Counted from the first letter of the stretch, positions 19,797-29,875 are shown. The stretch: 64,000 nucleotides of DNA from Psychromonas sp. L1A2 (GCF_009828855.1 NZ_WUAG01000001.1:62001-126000); one strand, 5' to 3'. A program made the numbers and translations. The notes: generated by a model from the letters alone, not told the origin.

Positions 19797-20101
19797 GATT
19801 TTCCCTTATATTTTCATATGCTTTTATTATTATTTATATTAATTTCGATAGTATTATCGATCACAGTAAATTTACGCATGCAAGATGACAGATTAATTAA
19901 AATCTAACATTACAAGTAAATTTAATAATATTAGTGGCATTCAGCTGACCGAATAGTCAACTACTGAAATAAACTACCTATAGTTATTTGAATATGCACC
20001 ATTTATTTTTAATTTTTATTATTTTTTACCTTTTTATGAGTATTTTGATATGAGCGTTGATCACTAAATGCTTTCATTCATCATTAACATTAGGAACGGA
20101 C

Positions 20102-21433
20102 ATGAATACATTTAATATAAAAATGCTGATTAGTAAGTACCCTTTGCTTATTGAATTGATTGAACTGAAAGAAGTAAGTTGGTTTAATCCAAACATTACC
20201 AGTTTAAAAGTGGGGTTACCTTATGTTGGGCTGGGTGCGGATGACATTAAAGAGGCAAGTGATCGGCTTGACCGGTTCGCTTCTTATTTATCTAGCGCAT
20301 TTCCTGAAACAGCTGTGAAGCATGGCATTATCGAATCTGATGTTGTTAGCATTCCTAAAATGAAAGCAAAATTAGAGCAAGATTATACCTCGCTTATTTC
20401 TGGAAAATTAATGTTGAAAAAAGACAGTCACTTACCTATATCAGGATCAATTAAAGCGCGTGGTGGCATTTATGAAGTGCTCACTCATGCTGAAAAGTTA
20501 GCAATAAAAGCGGGATTATTAAAAGAGTCAGATGATTACAGTAAACTCAGTCAAAATGAGTTTAAAGAATTCTTCAGCCAATATCGCATTGCGGTAGGCT
20601 CGACAGGTAATCTAGGTATGTCTATCGGTATTATGAGCGCTAAATTAGGCTTTTCAGTGTCTGTCCATATGTCTGCTGATGCACGCCAATGGAAAAAAGA
20701 TAAGCTTCGTGCTCATGGAGTAAATGTGGTGGAGTATCAACAAGATTACAGCATAGCGGTCGAACAAGGTCGTAAAGAAGCTGAAAGTGATACTAATTGC
20801 TTCTTCATTGATGATGAAAATTCACAAACACTTTTTCTTGGTTATGCTGTTGCTGGTGGGCGTTTAAAAAAACAGTTCGATGAGATAAATATTGAAGTTG
20901 ATTCACAACATCCTTTATTCGTTTATCTACCTTGTGGTGTTGGCGGTGGGCCTGGTGGCGTCGCTTTTGGTTTGAAAATGGCTTTTGGCGATAATGTACA
21001 TTGTATATTTGCTGAGCCAACACACTCACCTTGTATGCTGTTAGGTGTACATACTGGATTACAAGATACTATTTCAGTGCAAGATATTGGAATAGATAAT
21101 ATTACCGCTGCAGATGGACTGGCGGTAGGGCGTGCTTCTGGTTTTGTTGGCAGAGCAATGCAACGATTATTAGATGGTTATTACACTATTTCAGATCAGC
21201 GTATGTATCGTCACTTAGGTGATATGAACCAATTAGAGAATATTCAATTAGAGCCTTCAGCATTAGCTGGTGTGATTGGACCAATTATCGTCACCCAAAA
21301 TACACAATATAAACAGCGTCTTGGTTTTGATGAAACCAAAATGAAAAATGCCACCCATCTTGTCTGGGCTACTGGCGGCGGTATGGTGCCGAAAAAAGAG
21401 ATGGTATCGTATCTTGCAAAGTCTGCTTTATAG
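20102..21433 (+). CDS. dsdA: D-serine ammonia-lyase DsdA
   Basis: PLP enzyme converting D-serine to pyruvate and ammonia. The 443 residues match E. coli DsdA (442). The PLP lysine is in [12 protein letters not shown], the phosphate-binding loop in [12 protein letters not shown], and other conserved blocks are [46 protein letters not shown] and [12 protein letters not shown]. The frame is open 15 codons upstream, but MNTFNIKML at 20102 has TTAGGAACGG before it. No dsdC regulator or dsdX transporter is adjacent. The next gene is a truncated aminotransferase, then a TAXI-TRAP transporter. Confidence 0.96.
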   Translation: MNTFNIKMLISKYPLLIELIELKEVSWFNPNITSLKVGLPYVGLGADDIKEASDRLDRFASYLSSAFPETAVKHGIIESDVVSIPKMKAKLEQDYTSLISGKLMLKKDSHLPISGSIKARGGIYEVLTHAEKLAIKAGLLKESDDYSKLSQNEFKEFFSQYRIAVGSTGNLGMSIGIMSAKLGFSVSVHMSADARQWKKDKLRAHGVNVVEYQQDYSIAVEQGRKEAESDTNCFFIDDENSQTLFLGYAVAGGRLKKQFDEINIEVDSQHPLFVYLPCGVGGGPGGVAFGLKMAFGDNVHCIFAEPTHSPCMLLGVHTGLQDTISVQDIGIDNITAADGLAVGRASGFVGRAMQRLLDGYYTISDQRMYRHLGDMNQLENIQLEPSALAGVIGPIIVTQNTQYKQRLGFDETKMKNATHLVWATGGGMVPKKEMVSYLAKSAL

Positions 21434-21582
21434 TTAACGTCTTATCGCTTTTATTTAATGTTTAATATGAGTAAGGATATTCCTCTTGCTCAACCCCCTC
21501 AATTTTAATTCCTTTGTGAAATGAATAAAAAAGGATGAATATCTATTCTTATTCATTCGGTCATCACATAAGGTTTATTAAA

Positions 21583-22473
21583 ATGACTCATCTATTGCAC
21601 CGTCACTGCCATGCTGAACTTCCTACTGTCTCTTCAGGTGATGGTGTCTATTTATTTGATACCGAAGGTAAAAAATATTTGGATGGTTGTGGTGGAGCTG
21701 CAGTGTCTAATTTAGGACATAGTCATGCGACGGTTAAAAAAACTATTATTGAGCAAGTTGAAGCTATTCCTTTCGCTCATACTGGTTTTTTTACTAATCA
21801 GCCAAGTGAAGACCTGGCAACGTTACTAACAGACTTAGCGCCTGATAATCTTGATCATGTTTATTTTGTGAGTGGTGGTTCTGAAGCGGTGGAATCTGCT
21901 TTGAAGATGGCCCGTCAGTATTTTGTTGAAATAGGTAAACCTAATAAAACACAATTCATTGCGAGACGTCAAAGCTATCACGGTAATACGCTAGGTGCGC
22001 TTGCAGTCGGTGGTAATGAATGGCGAAAAGAAAACTTTAGGCCTTTATTGGCAGAAGTTGAGCATGTCTCTCCTTGTTATGCCTATCGCGACCAACGAGA
22101 AAATGAAACTGAGTTAGCTTACTCCCATCGTGTTGCTGATGAACTAGAAAGTAAAATATTAACAATGGGTGCTGAAAATGTGATGGCATTTGTTGCTGAA
22201 CCAGTTGTTGGCGTAACGGCTGGCGCACTACCTGCTACGACTGGCTATTTTAAACGTATTCGTGAGATCTGTGATAAATATGATGTCTTGTTAATTCTTG
22301 ATGAAGTGATGTGTGGCATTGGCCGTACGGGTAATTTTTACGCCTTCGAACAAGATGAAATTGTGCCAGACCTAGTGACGATTGCCAAAGGGCTTGGCGC
22401 AGGTTACCAACCAATTGGTGCTGTTGTTGTGAGTAATGAAATTTACGATGCGATGGCTAATGACAGTGTTTAA
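21583..22473 (+). pseudogene. Class III aminotransferase, C-terminal third missing
   Basis: Fold-type I PLP aminotransferase (ornithine/omega-amino acid family) of only 296 residues; family members are about 430-450. It runs normally through GGCGGAAVSNLGHSH, FVSGGSEAVESALKMARQYF, QSYHGNTLGALAVGG, EPVVGVTAGALP, LILDEVMCGIGRTG and the PLP-lysine segment TIAKGLGAGYQPIGAV. It ends at IYDAMANDSV, where homologues continue with the C-terminal domain. No remnant of that domain is visible in the next 260 bases in any frame I checked, so a deletion is more likely than a point stop. The start MTHLLHRHCH was chosen over the longer frame at 21535. The protein would hardly fold as an active dimer. Confidence 0.75.
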
Positions 22474-22759
22474 TTAAGGATAATATCAATCTATGAGCAT
22501 AATACTCAAAGATTAAAATATTAAGCTCTCAAAAATGAAATTAATACTTAAAATATATTGCTCTATTTTGTTGCAAAAGAAATAAAAAGTGCACCAAAAA
22601 AACACACTTTAAGTGGTTGATTAACAATCATTATGTGTGATTTTAAATCAGTTAAGTAAGTAAGTGTTTGAGAGGCCACATATTTTAAGTGGTAGGCTTG
22701 ATTCTTGCTTGCCTATATAGGAAAGTAGCACTGAAATGAAACCTAAAAGGAAGTTAAAT

Positions 22760-23725
22760 ATGTTTATTAAAAAATTAGCTATGGCGGCTGCTGTAGGCGC
22801 AACGTTAATGACAACATCTGCTTTTGCAGAAACTAAGCACGTTGTTATCGGTACTGGTGGTCAAACTGGTGTTTATTATCAGGTTGGTGGTGCTATTTGT
22901 CGTCTAGTTAACAGAGGTACAGCTGAGCATGAAATCAATTGTACACATAAAACAGGTGGTTCAGTTACTAACATCAATGGCCTTAAATCTGGTGATCTAG
23001 ATATGGGTGTTGCTCAATCAGATTGGCAGTTCCATGCTTACAATGGTACAGCGCCAGACCAGTTCCCTGATGGTGCATTTACAGAATTACGTGCTGTTTT
23101 CTCAGTACATGCAGAACCATTTACGGTAGTTGCTCGTAGTGATTCAGGCATTAAGACCTTTGATGATCTAAAAGGTAAAAAAGTAAACGTTGGTAACCCA
23201 GGTTCTGGCTCACGTGGCACAATGGAAGTATTAATGGCTAAGATGGGTTGGGAAATGAGTGACTTTGCAGTTGCTTCAGAACTTAAATCATCAGAGCAAG
23301 CTGCCGCTTTATGTGACGGAAAAGTAGATGCAATTATCTTCACTGCTGGTCACCCTAACGGTTCAATTAAAGAAGCAACAACGTCTTGTGATGCTATCTT
23401 AATTCCTGTTAATAATGCAGTGGCTAAAAAATTAGCAGCTGATAACCCATATTACGCAATGACTAGTATTCCTGCTGGCATGTACAACGGTACAGATACA
23501 GATACGGTTACTTTTGGTGTTGCTGCAACGTTTGTTAGCTCAACTAAAACGGATGAAGAAACTGTTTACCAAATGGTTAAAGCAGTATTTGAAAACTTTA
23601 AGCGTTTCAAAAAGATGCACCCTGCATTTGCATACTTAAAAGAGAGCGATATGATTACTAAAAATCTATCAGCACCTCTTCATGACGGTGCAGTTCGTTA
23701 CTACAAAGAAAAAGGCTGGATGTAA
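22760..23725 (+). CDS. TAXI-family TRAP transporter solute-binding protein
   Basis: Periplasmic receptor of 321 residues. The signal peptide is MFIKKLAMAAAVGATLMTTSAFA, with the mature protein from ETKHVVIGTGG. The TAXI family hallmarks are IGTGGQTGVYYQVGGAICRL, then TGGSVTNINGLKSGDLDMGV and QSDWQFHAYNG. VNVGNPGSGSRGTMEVLMAK is the classic segment behind the family name. ATG 22760 was preferred to 22736 because AAGGAAG precedes it and the signal peptide is then normal. The ligand is unknown. A strong hairpin between this gene and the permease gene suggests extra expression of the binding protein. Confidence 0.95.
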   Translation: MFIKKLAMAAAVGATLMTTSAFAETKHVVIGTGGQTGVYYQVGGAICRLVNRGTAEHEINCTHKTGGSVTNINGLKSGDLDMGVAQSDWQFHAYNGTAPDQFPDGAFTELRAVFSVHAEPFTVVARSDSGIKTFDDLKGKKVNVGNPGSGSRGTMEVLMAKMGWEMSDFAVASELKSSEQAAALCDGKVDAIIFTAGHPNGSIKEATTSCDAILIPVNNAVAKKLAADNPYYAMTSIPAGMYNGTDTDTVTFGVAATFVSSTKTDEETVYQMVKAVFENFKRFKKMHPAFAYLKESDMITKNLSAPLHDGAVRYYKEKGWM

Positions 23726-23744
23726 TTAACCAGTAAATTAAACA

Positions 23745-23780
23745 CAGCGGAAGTAGTGATACTTCCGCTGTTTTTTTTTT
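23745..23780 (+). terminator. Strong intercistronic terminator/attenuator in the TRAP operon
   Basis: CAGCGGAAGTA / TACTTCCGCTG, an 11-bp perfect stem with a GTGA loop and ten T. It lies 20 bases after the binding-protein stop and about 180 bases before the permease start. Confidence 0.9.
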
Positions 23781-23816
23781 AAAATACGGCGTTAAAAGAA
23801 CATTTTAAAAGAAAAT

Positions 23817-23865
23817 ATACCCAAGCTACTTTAACTCGAAGTACTATTCGAAGTGGTTTGGGTAT
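23817..23865. repeat. 49-bp imperfect palindrome (REP-like)
   Basis: ATACCCAAGCTACTT at the left pairs with AAGTGGTTTGGGTAT at the right (two mismatches). The inner TCGAAGTACTATTCGA part is also self-complementary. It does not share termini with the MITE-like element. Confidence 0.55.
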
Positions 23866-23960
23866 AAATACAAGCAATCTAAAAGCATCAAACACGCATC
23901 ATATAGAGTGGTTTAATTTTAAAAAATCGCAGAGACATGCGTATCAATAGGAAATTTCTG

Positions 23961-26804
23961 ATGACTGAAAAAACGTTAATGAGCGATGAGGAACTGCAAG
24001 ACCTTGTTGCTTCTACCGACACGGGTGGGCGAAATCCAAGCAATAAATCAATAGTAAAACTGATAACTGGTGTTGCACTAGCTTGGTCATTATTTCAGAT
24101 CTGGATAGCCTCTCCTTTACCTTTTACATTTGGTTGGGGTGTGTTTTCAAGTGGTGAAGCAAGATCGATTCATTTAGGCTTTGCTATCTTCTTAGCTTTT
24201 CTTTCGTACCCAGCATTTAAAGCCTCTTCAAGAAACAAAATACCCATGGCCGATTGGGCGTTAGCGATTATTGCCTGTCTTTGTGCGCTTTATCCACTGA
24301 TTGCTGACTCAATGATTGTTGATAGCTTATTTGGAATGCGTTTGAGTGACCGACCAAGTGCACCTAAACCTTTTGATATTGGTGTCGCCATTGTTGGTAT
24401 GTTAACGCTTTTAGAAGCAACAAGACGTGCATTGGGTCTTCCCTTAATGATTGTTGCGATGATCTTCCTAGGCTATACCTTTTTAGGGCCTTATGCGCCT
24501 GAGCTTATCGCTTGGAAAGGCTCATCATTTGGTGGCGTAATGGATCACCAATGGTTATTTTCTGAAGGTGTTTTTGGTATTGCATTAGGTGTTTCAACCG
24601 ATCTGGTATTCTTATTTGTATTATTTGGTGCACTATTAGACCGAGCGGGTGCAGGGAATTACTTTATTAAGGTTGCTTTCTCTTTGATGGGACATCTACG
24701 TGGTGGACCAGCAAAAGCAGCCGTTGTTGCATCGGGTATGACTGGGCTTATTTCTGGCTCTTCTATTGCCAATGTAGTGACAACGGGTACTTTTACAATT
24801 CCAATGATGAAACGTGTTGGATTCTCTGCCGAAAAAGCAGGGGCAGTTGAAGTTGCTTCATCAGTAAATGGCCAAATTATGCCGCCAGTAATGGGAGCAG
24901 CTGCTTTCTTAATGGTGGAATACGTTAATATTCCTTACTTTGATGTTGTAAAACATGCCTTCTTACCTGCGATTATTTCGTATATTGCATTAGTTTACAT
25001 TGTTCATTTAGAAGCTGTGAAACTGAACATGCAAGGTCTGACTCGAGAAGATACCGGTAAAACAGCGAAAGACGTATTGATTTCATGGGCAATGACACTA
25101 TTACCTATCATTGCACTTGCTGGTGGTGCTTTTTACCTTTCAGAGCTTTATGAAGCCTTAGCAACACCTGCTGCAAGAGTAAGCAGTGTGTTAGCCGTGA
25201 TAGCAATTCAGTACTTTGTATTTAAAAAGCTGAAAGCTAACACAAGCAAAGATAAGCTTGCTAAAACCATTTCTACTGGTGCAATTGTACTAGGTAATAT
25301 GGTGATTGGCGCCTTCGGATTATTCTTTTTAATTAGCATTTTAAAATCTTTTATCGCGCCTGATTTTATGTTTTGGACGATAGCTGCACTGGTCCTTGTT
25401 ACCTATGTTGTACTAGCTAAAATCAGCTCTGCTTACCCTGATTTAATAATGGATGATCCAAATTCACCAGTGTTAAGTCTTCCTGAAGTTGGACCAACGG
25501 TTAAATCTGGTTTGCACTTCTTATTACCTGTTGTTGTGTTGATCTGGTGTTTAATGATTGAACGTAAATCGCCAGGGCTTTCAGCATTTTATGCAACAGC
25601 GTTGATGTTATTTATTCTGTTAACACAACGTCATCTGTTTGCATTTTTCCGCAAAAAATCAACATCAGGTATGGTTAAACAGGGGTTTAATGAGTTAGTC
25701 GATGGTTTAATTACTGGTGCTAAAAACATGATTGGTATTGCGATCGCAACAGCTGCCGCAGGTATTATAGTAGGTGCTGTATCGCAAACAGGTATTGGTC
25801 TAAAGCTAGCTGCTCTCGTTGAGTTTCTATCGATGGGGCATATTATGCTGATGCTATTATGGACTGGTATTCTTAGTCTAATTTTAGGCATGGGCTTACC
25901 AACCACCGCTAATTATATTGTTGTATCTTCTTTACTCGCGCCTGTTATTGTTAGTTTAGCGCAGCAGAATGGCTTGATTGTACCGCTTATCGCAGTCCAT
26001 ATGTTTGTATTCTATTTTGGTATTATGGCCGATGTAACACCTCCTGTTGGCTTAGCTTCCTTTGCCGCCGCCGCGGTATCCGGAGGTGACCCTATTAAGA
26101 CGGGCTTTATTGCCTTCTTCTATTCCCTACGAACCGCCTTATTGCCTTTCTTGTTCATCTTTAATACAGACTTGTTATTAATGGATGTGACCTTTATGGA
26201 GGGGATCGCAGTATTTATTATCGCCACCATGGCAATGTTGATATTTACAGCCGGAACCCAAGGTTACTTTGTGGCTAAATCAAGACTATGGGAGTCTTTT
26301 GCGTTATTAATTATTGCATTCACTCTATTCCGTCCTGGATTCTGGTTAGATTACGTTATTCCACCTTATGATGAGCGACCTGGTACTGAGCTAGTGAACG
26401 TTATGTCAGAAGTAGAGCCAGGAACAGAGCTTCGTATTCTGGTTAATGGCCAAAATGATGTTGGTGACCCAGTTACATTAACTATGTTAATGGAAGTGGG
26501 CGAAGGCACAACAGGTGAAGAACGCGTAGAAAACTATGGATTAGAACTGCTTCCACAGAGTGATGGTTCAATCATGGTTGATGGTATTGGCTTTGATAGT
26601 ACGGCTGAGAAAGTTGGTTTTGATTTCGACCAAATTATTGTAGATGTTGGTGTACCTGTAGTACGACCTGCTAAACAATGGTTCTTTATACCTGCACTAT
26701 TATTGCTTGCTCTGATTATTCGACTACAACGTCGACGTCGTGACAAGGATGGTCCTGCATTAGGCAATACCGATAAAGGCACTAGCCAAACCGTTAGCGC
26801 ATAA
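23961..26804 (+). CDS. TRAP transporter permease, fused small and large subunits (TAXI type)
   Basis: Inner-membrane permease of 947 residues. The first part (to about residue 190) is the small-subunit-like four-helix region. The DctM-like large part follows, with LRGGPAKAAVVASGMTGLIS, GSSIANVVTTGTFTIPMMKR, VASSVNGQIMPPVMGAAAFL, LGMGLPTTANYIVVSSLLAP and ADVTPPVGLASFAAAAVSGG. The C-terminal extension (about residues 800-930) is a soluble, acidic domain between a last helix pair, resembling DUF3394. It ends with the basic LQRRRRDK. Start MTEKTLMSDEE at 23961 follows AGGAAA. With the upstream receptor it forms a sodium-driven importer for an unknown organic acid or amino acid. Confidence 0.95.
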   Translation: MTEKTLMSDEELQDLVASTDTGGRNPSNKSIVKLITGVALAWSLFQIWIASPLPFTFGWGVFSSGEARSIHLGFAIFLAFLSYPAFKASSRNKIPMADWALAIIACLCALYPLIADSMIVDSLFGMRLSDRPSAPKPFDIGVAIVGMLTLLEATRRALGLPLMIVAMIFLGYTFLGPYAPELIAWKGSSFGGVMDHQWLFSEGVFGIALGVSTDLVFLFVLFGALLDRAGAGNYFIKVAFSLMGHLRGGPAKAAVVASGMTGLISGSSIANVVTTGTFTIPMMKRVGFSAEKAGAVEVASSVNGQIMPPVMGAAAFLMVEYVNIPYFDVVKHAFLPAIISYIALVYIVHLEAVKLNMQGLTREDTGKTAKDVLISWAMTLLPIIALAGGAFYLSELYEALATPAARVSSVLAVIAIQYFVFKKLKANTSKDKLAKTISTGAIVLGNMVIGAFGLFFLISILKSFIAPDFMFWTIAALVLVTYVVLAKISSAYPDLIMDDPNSPVLSLPEVGPTVKSGLHFLLPVVVLIWCLMIERKSPGLSAFYATALMLFILLTQRHLFAFFRKKSTSGMVKQGFNELVDGLITGAKNMIGIAIATAAAGIIVGAVSQTGIGLKLAALVEFLSMGHIMLMLLWTGILSLILGMGLPTTANYIVVSSLLAPVIVSLAQQNGLIVPLIAVHMFVFYFGIMADVTPPVGLASFAAAAVSGGDPIKTGFIAFFYSLRTALLPFLFIFNTDLLLMDVTFMEGIAVFIIATMAMLIFTAGTQGYFVAKSRLWESFALLIIAFTLFRPGFWLDYVIPPYDERPGTELVNVMSEVEPGTELRILVNGQNDVGDPVTLTMLMEVGEGTTGEERVENYGLELLPQSDGSIMVDGIGFDSTAEKVGFDFDQIIVDVGVPVVRPAKQWFFIPALLLLALIIRLQRRRRDKDGPALGNTDKGTSQTVSA

Positions 26805-26818
26805 AGTATTCGGTTAAT

Positions 26819-26858
26819 ATAAGCATCCGTCATCAATGTATTGATGACGGATGCTTAT
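26819..26858. terminator. Long hairpin after the TRAP permease gene
   Basis: A perfect 19-bp stem ATAAGCATCCGTCATCAAT / ATTGATGACGGATGCTTAT with a two-base spacer, followed by TTGATT. The T tract is weak but the stem is very stable. Confidence 0.75.
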
Positions 26859-26873
26859 TTGATTATGCTATTC

Positions 26874-26957
26874 ATACCCGTTAGATCTTCCTCTTTCTGC
26901 CTAGCATCTGTCACTTCACCGCTTACTGGATTTTGTACCTTGAATGGTAACGGGTAT
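26874..26957. repeat. Inverted-repeat element, 84 bp
   Basis: ATACCCGTTA (26874-26883) and TAACGGGTAT (26948-26957) are perfect 10-bp inverted repeats around 64 bases of mixed sequence. It abuts MITE-like copy D directly. It may be a separate short element. Confidence 0.4.
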
Positions 26958-27219
26958 ATACCAACAACACTAACTAACCTCTTTTTATTTATTCCCCTGC
27001 AGACGATGACAAGTTAAATATTGTTCTTCATTTGATTTCATTTTGCGTGCAACACTAATACAAAAAGAATTAATAAGATGACCATTCTTGCTGGTTAAAA
27101 TCACCCCTAACTGCGTTGTGAGTTTTGAAGTGAGAACAACTATCTCCTACAACTCACGCCTTATTAGTGTTAATTTTTCCTGCTCAAAATTTAGATCACT
27201 TATTTAATGTAATCGATAT
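26958..27219. repeat. Palindromic MITE-like element, copy D (262 bp, diverged)
   Basis: The left end ATACCAACAACACTAACTAA matches ATACCAATCACACTAATTAA of copy B. The right end (CAAAATTTAGATCACTTATT then TAATGTAATCGATAT) matches the right end of copy B with few changes. The middle keeps a GGTTAAAATCA word shared with copy C. It is the largest copy and has additional sequence in the left half. The rest of the gap before the BCCT gene (27220-27544) is AT-rich, and I see no recognisable riboswitch. Confidence 0.65.
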
Positions 27220-27544
27220 AAATACGAGTTTAAAACTTCATTAATTACTCTTTATTTTTATGCACTTTTTGTATTTACCTTCTTAAATTTATCCATGGTG
27301 AGTAAGTTCTCTACCTTTAATTTTTCTATTTTTCTGAGGGACATAGTTAGAACCTGTTAATACATATTTTTATGGTAGAGTGCGCAACCTGAGATTAGCA
27401 TGATGCCTAAACTCATTTAAATAGAGCGAGCTTGACCATCGTTTTTATGGTGTGAGTTAGCTGATTGAATATTAATCAAATATTAATTAAATATGGAGCA
27501 GGTTTTTTCTATTCATTAATGCGAATAGATAAATACCGTCATTT

Positions 27545-29140
27545 ATGAAATTTAAATCGAACAAATACAGTATTGAATCCACCGATTATCAAGTTGGTCA
27601 GGATAACATCAATAAATGGGGCTTTGATGTCCATAACACCGTTTTTACGGTTTCCGTAGGCTTATCAATTATTTTTATCGTCTCATTATTAATGCTAGAT
27701 CCTGCCGTCGCAAAAGCGGGCATTGATTCAATTAAAGGGGCAGTACTCTCTAATTTTGACTTCCTATTTATGTGGGGAGCAAACGCTTTATTGTTGTTTG
27801 CTGTTGTCATCGCATTTTCACCTTTAGGTAAAATTAGACTAGGTGGTGATAACGCCAATACTGACTATTCAACAATGTCATGGATTTCAATGTTATTTGC
27901 TGCCGGCATGGGCATTGGGTTAATTTTCTGGGGAGTGGCAGAGCCTACCGCATTCTTCACTAACTGGTATGGTACTCCGTTAAACGTTGAAGCCTTTACA
28001 CCAGAAGCTCGTGAACTTGCATTAGGTGCAACGGCTTTCCATTGGGGGCTACACGCTTGGGCTATCTACGGTATGACTGCACTTTGTTTAGCTTATTTTG
28101 TGTATAACAAGGGCTTACCACTCTCAATGCGTTCTGTTTTTTACCCTATTCTAGGTGATAGAGTGTGGGGAATAACCGGTGATATTATTGATATCATGAC
28201 AGTATTAGTGACCTTATTTGGTTTAGCAACATCACTTGGTTTAGGTGGAACACAAGCCGCCAGCGGTATTAGCCATGTGTTTGGTTTCGAAAACAGTCTT
28301 TATCTTCAGCAGGCCATTATTGTATTAATTATGGGCTTAGCTATTCTGTCTGTCACGCGTGGCATGGATGGCGGGGTTAAGTTATTAAGTAATCTCAATA
28401 TGGTTATTGCTTTTGTATTCCTTGGGTTAATTGCTGCATTGAATTTCACAACCGTATTAGATTCTTTGGCTACGGCTGTGGTTGGTTATGTGAAAAATAT
28501 TATTCCTTTAAGTCAATCTTCGGGCCGTGATGATACAGCATGGTTGCATGGATGGACTGTATTTTATTGGGCGTGGTGGGTTGCTTATGCGCCTTTCTTT
28601 GGGATGTTTGTTGCACGTATTTCTAAAGGACGTACGATCCGAGAGTTCCTTGTTTGCGTGTTGGTTATTCCTACGGTAGTAACAACGCTTTGGATGTCAG
28701 TATTTGGTGGCGTAGCGATTGAGCAAATCATTGATAATATTGGTTTACTAGGTGCAGAACAAGGTATTAGCGATGTATCGCTAAGCCTCTTTTATATGTT
28801 AGACGCTTACCCGATTGGTGATATTTTATCAGTGATCGCAGTGGTACTGATTGTTGTTTTCTTTGTGACAACTCTAGACTCTGGTTCTATCGTTATCGAT
28901 AGCATGACAGCAGGTGGTAAGTTAGAAGTACCAATGAAACAGAAAATAGTCTGGGCTGTTATCTCTGGCGTGATCGCCATGGTGATGTTGTGGATTGGTG
29001 GAACCCAGTCTATTCAAGCACTGCAATCAATTACTATCATCGCAGCACTGCCTTTTACTATCATTTTACTGCTTGGTTGCGTTAGCTTGGTGAAAGGGTT
29101 ACTAACTGAAGTAGAAAAACCAAAATCAGTGATTAAATAA
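27545..29140 (+). CDS. BCCT-family betaine/carnitine/choline transporter
   Basis: Secondary transporter of 531 residues with 12 membrane segments. The family signature is in FAAGMGIGLIFWGVAEPTAFF (split here: AAGMGIGLIFWGVAEP) and in FYWAWWVAYAPFFGMFVARI then SKGRTIREF. The tryptophan-rich segment forms the quaternary-amine binding box in this family. The short cytoplasmic ends lack the long regulatory tail of BetP. Substrate could be glycine betaine, choline or carnitine. For a marine organism, osmolyte uptake is the likely role. No betaine or choline catabolic genes are adjacent. A terminator follows. Confidence 0.93.
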   Translation: MKFKSNKYSIESTDYQVGQDNINKWGFDVHNTVFTVSVGLSIIFIVSLLMLDPAVAKAGIDSIKGAVLSNFDFLFMWGANALLLFAVVIAFSPLGKIRLGGDNANTDYSTMSWISMLFAAGMGIGLIFWGVAEPTAFFTNWYGTPLNVEAFTPEARELALGATAFHWGLHAWAIYGMTALCLAYFVYNKGLPLSMRSVFYPILGDRVWGITGDIIDIMTVLVTLFGLATSLGLGGTQAASGISHVFGFENSLYLQQAIIVLIMGLAILSVTRGMDGGVKLLSNLNMVIAFVFLGLIAALNFTTVLDSLATAVVGYVKNIIPLSQSSGRDDTAWLHGWTVFYWAWWVAYAPFFGMFVARISKGRTIREFLVCVLVIPTVVTTLWMSVFGGVAIEQIIDNIGLLGAEQGISDVSLSLFYMLDAYPIGDILSVIAVVLIVVFFVTTLDSGSIVIDSMTAGGKLEVPMKQKIVWAVISGVIAMVMLWIGGTQSIQALQSITIIAALPFTIILLLGCVSLVKGLLTEVEKPKSVIK

Positions 29141-29207
29141 AAAGAAAAGTAATTCTATAAGCAACCCCAAAAGCAAATGCTTAGCTGATATTGAGGCTTT
29201 ATAATGA

Positions 29208-29240
29208 AACTCTCTTGTACTCTGTATAAGGGAGTTTTTT
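29208..29240 (+). terminator. Intrinsic terminator after the BCCT gene
   Basis: AACTCTCTT / AAGGGAGTT, a 9-bp stem with one G-U pair and an 11-base loop, followed by six T. Confidence 0.8.
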
Positions 29241-29243
29241 GCG

Positions 29244-29286
29244 TTTAGGGACTGATTATATTTCAGAACTAATTCGAGTCCCTAAA
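29244..29286. repeat. Inverted repeat TTTAGGGACT / AGTCCCTAAA
   Basis: Perfect 10-bp arms separated by 23 bases, immediately after the BCCT terminator and before a MITE-end fragment. Origin unknown. Confidence 0.45.
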
Positions 29287-29290
29287 TTGC

Positions 29291-29336
29291 CATTTTTACA
29301 AGTGAAATAAGTCAATTAATTAGTGTGATTGTTGTT
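29291..29336 (+). repeat. Right-end fragment of the MITE-like element
   Basis: TTTTACAAGTGAAATAAGTC followed by AATTAATTAGTGTGATTG resembles the right arm of copy C (TTTTAACCAGTAAAATAGAT, CAGTTAATTAGTGTGATTGG). No left end lies nearby. It marks the left edge of the accessory island. Confidence 0.5.
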
Positions 29337-29669
29337 AGTAATAAATTTGATAACAGACTGTTTTATAGGTTTGATTTTTAGTCTATTGTTGGCATTCTAT
29401 TGTTTTTTGGAGTGCTATCGGCGTACCGTTATTTTTAGATTTTAATGTTAAGCTATAAGGCGTACTGGGTTGAACGGGTTTTAGTTATCGCTCCAATTGG
29501 CTGCATTAATCTCTAACTTCAAAGCTAATATCTAGATCTATTTTATACTTTTCATTTAATTATATTCACGACAATTTTTTCATTTTCTAGGTCGCTAAGG
29601 GGCACAAACCGAGATAGGAAATTTTACTGCGTTTATCTGTGAAACTAATCAATTTCAGTTTAATAAAGT

Positions 29670-29801
29670 CAAAAGGCAAGACGCGACCCGATTGACACTG
29701 AAGTGATTCATCGCCTAAGGAAAACACAAATGGGAGCTGTGGGTACGCATTTTTCGCCTTAAAATTCCTAGATCGATAAAACAAAAGAGCAAAAGGCAAG
29801 A
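29670..29801 (+). repeat. 12-bp direct repeats 120 bp apart upstream of the NACHT gene
   Basis: CAAAAGGCAAGA occurs at 29670-29681 and 29790-29801, exactly 120 bases apart. Each is followed by a GC-rich word (CGCGACCC, ACGGCCCC). The 29.4-29.85 kb stretch differs in texture from neighbouring intergenic DNA and may be residue of a mobile element. A 70-codon frame on the minus strand (29587-29799) crosses it but has no family I recognise. The rest of the 735-base gap shows nothing. Confidence 0.4.
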
Positions 29802-29875
29802 ACGGCCCCCAGAAACTCGATATATGATATGTTTTAATCTTTTATTATTCTAATTATTAAGATTGAACTGAACTT

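Noticed and set aside
29587..29799. 70-codon frame on the minus strand upstream of the NACHT gene
   Set aside because: Crosses both 12-bp direct repeats, has no recognised domain and no convincing ribosome-binding site; not called as a gene.
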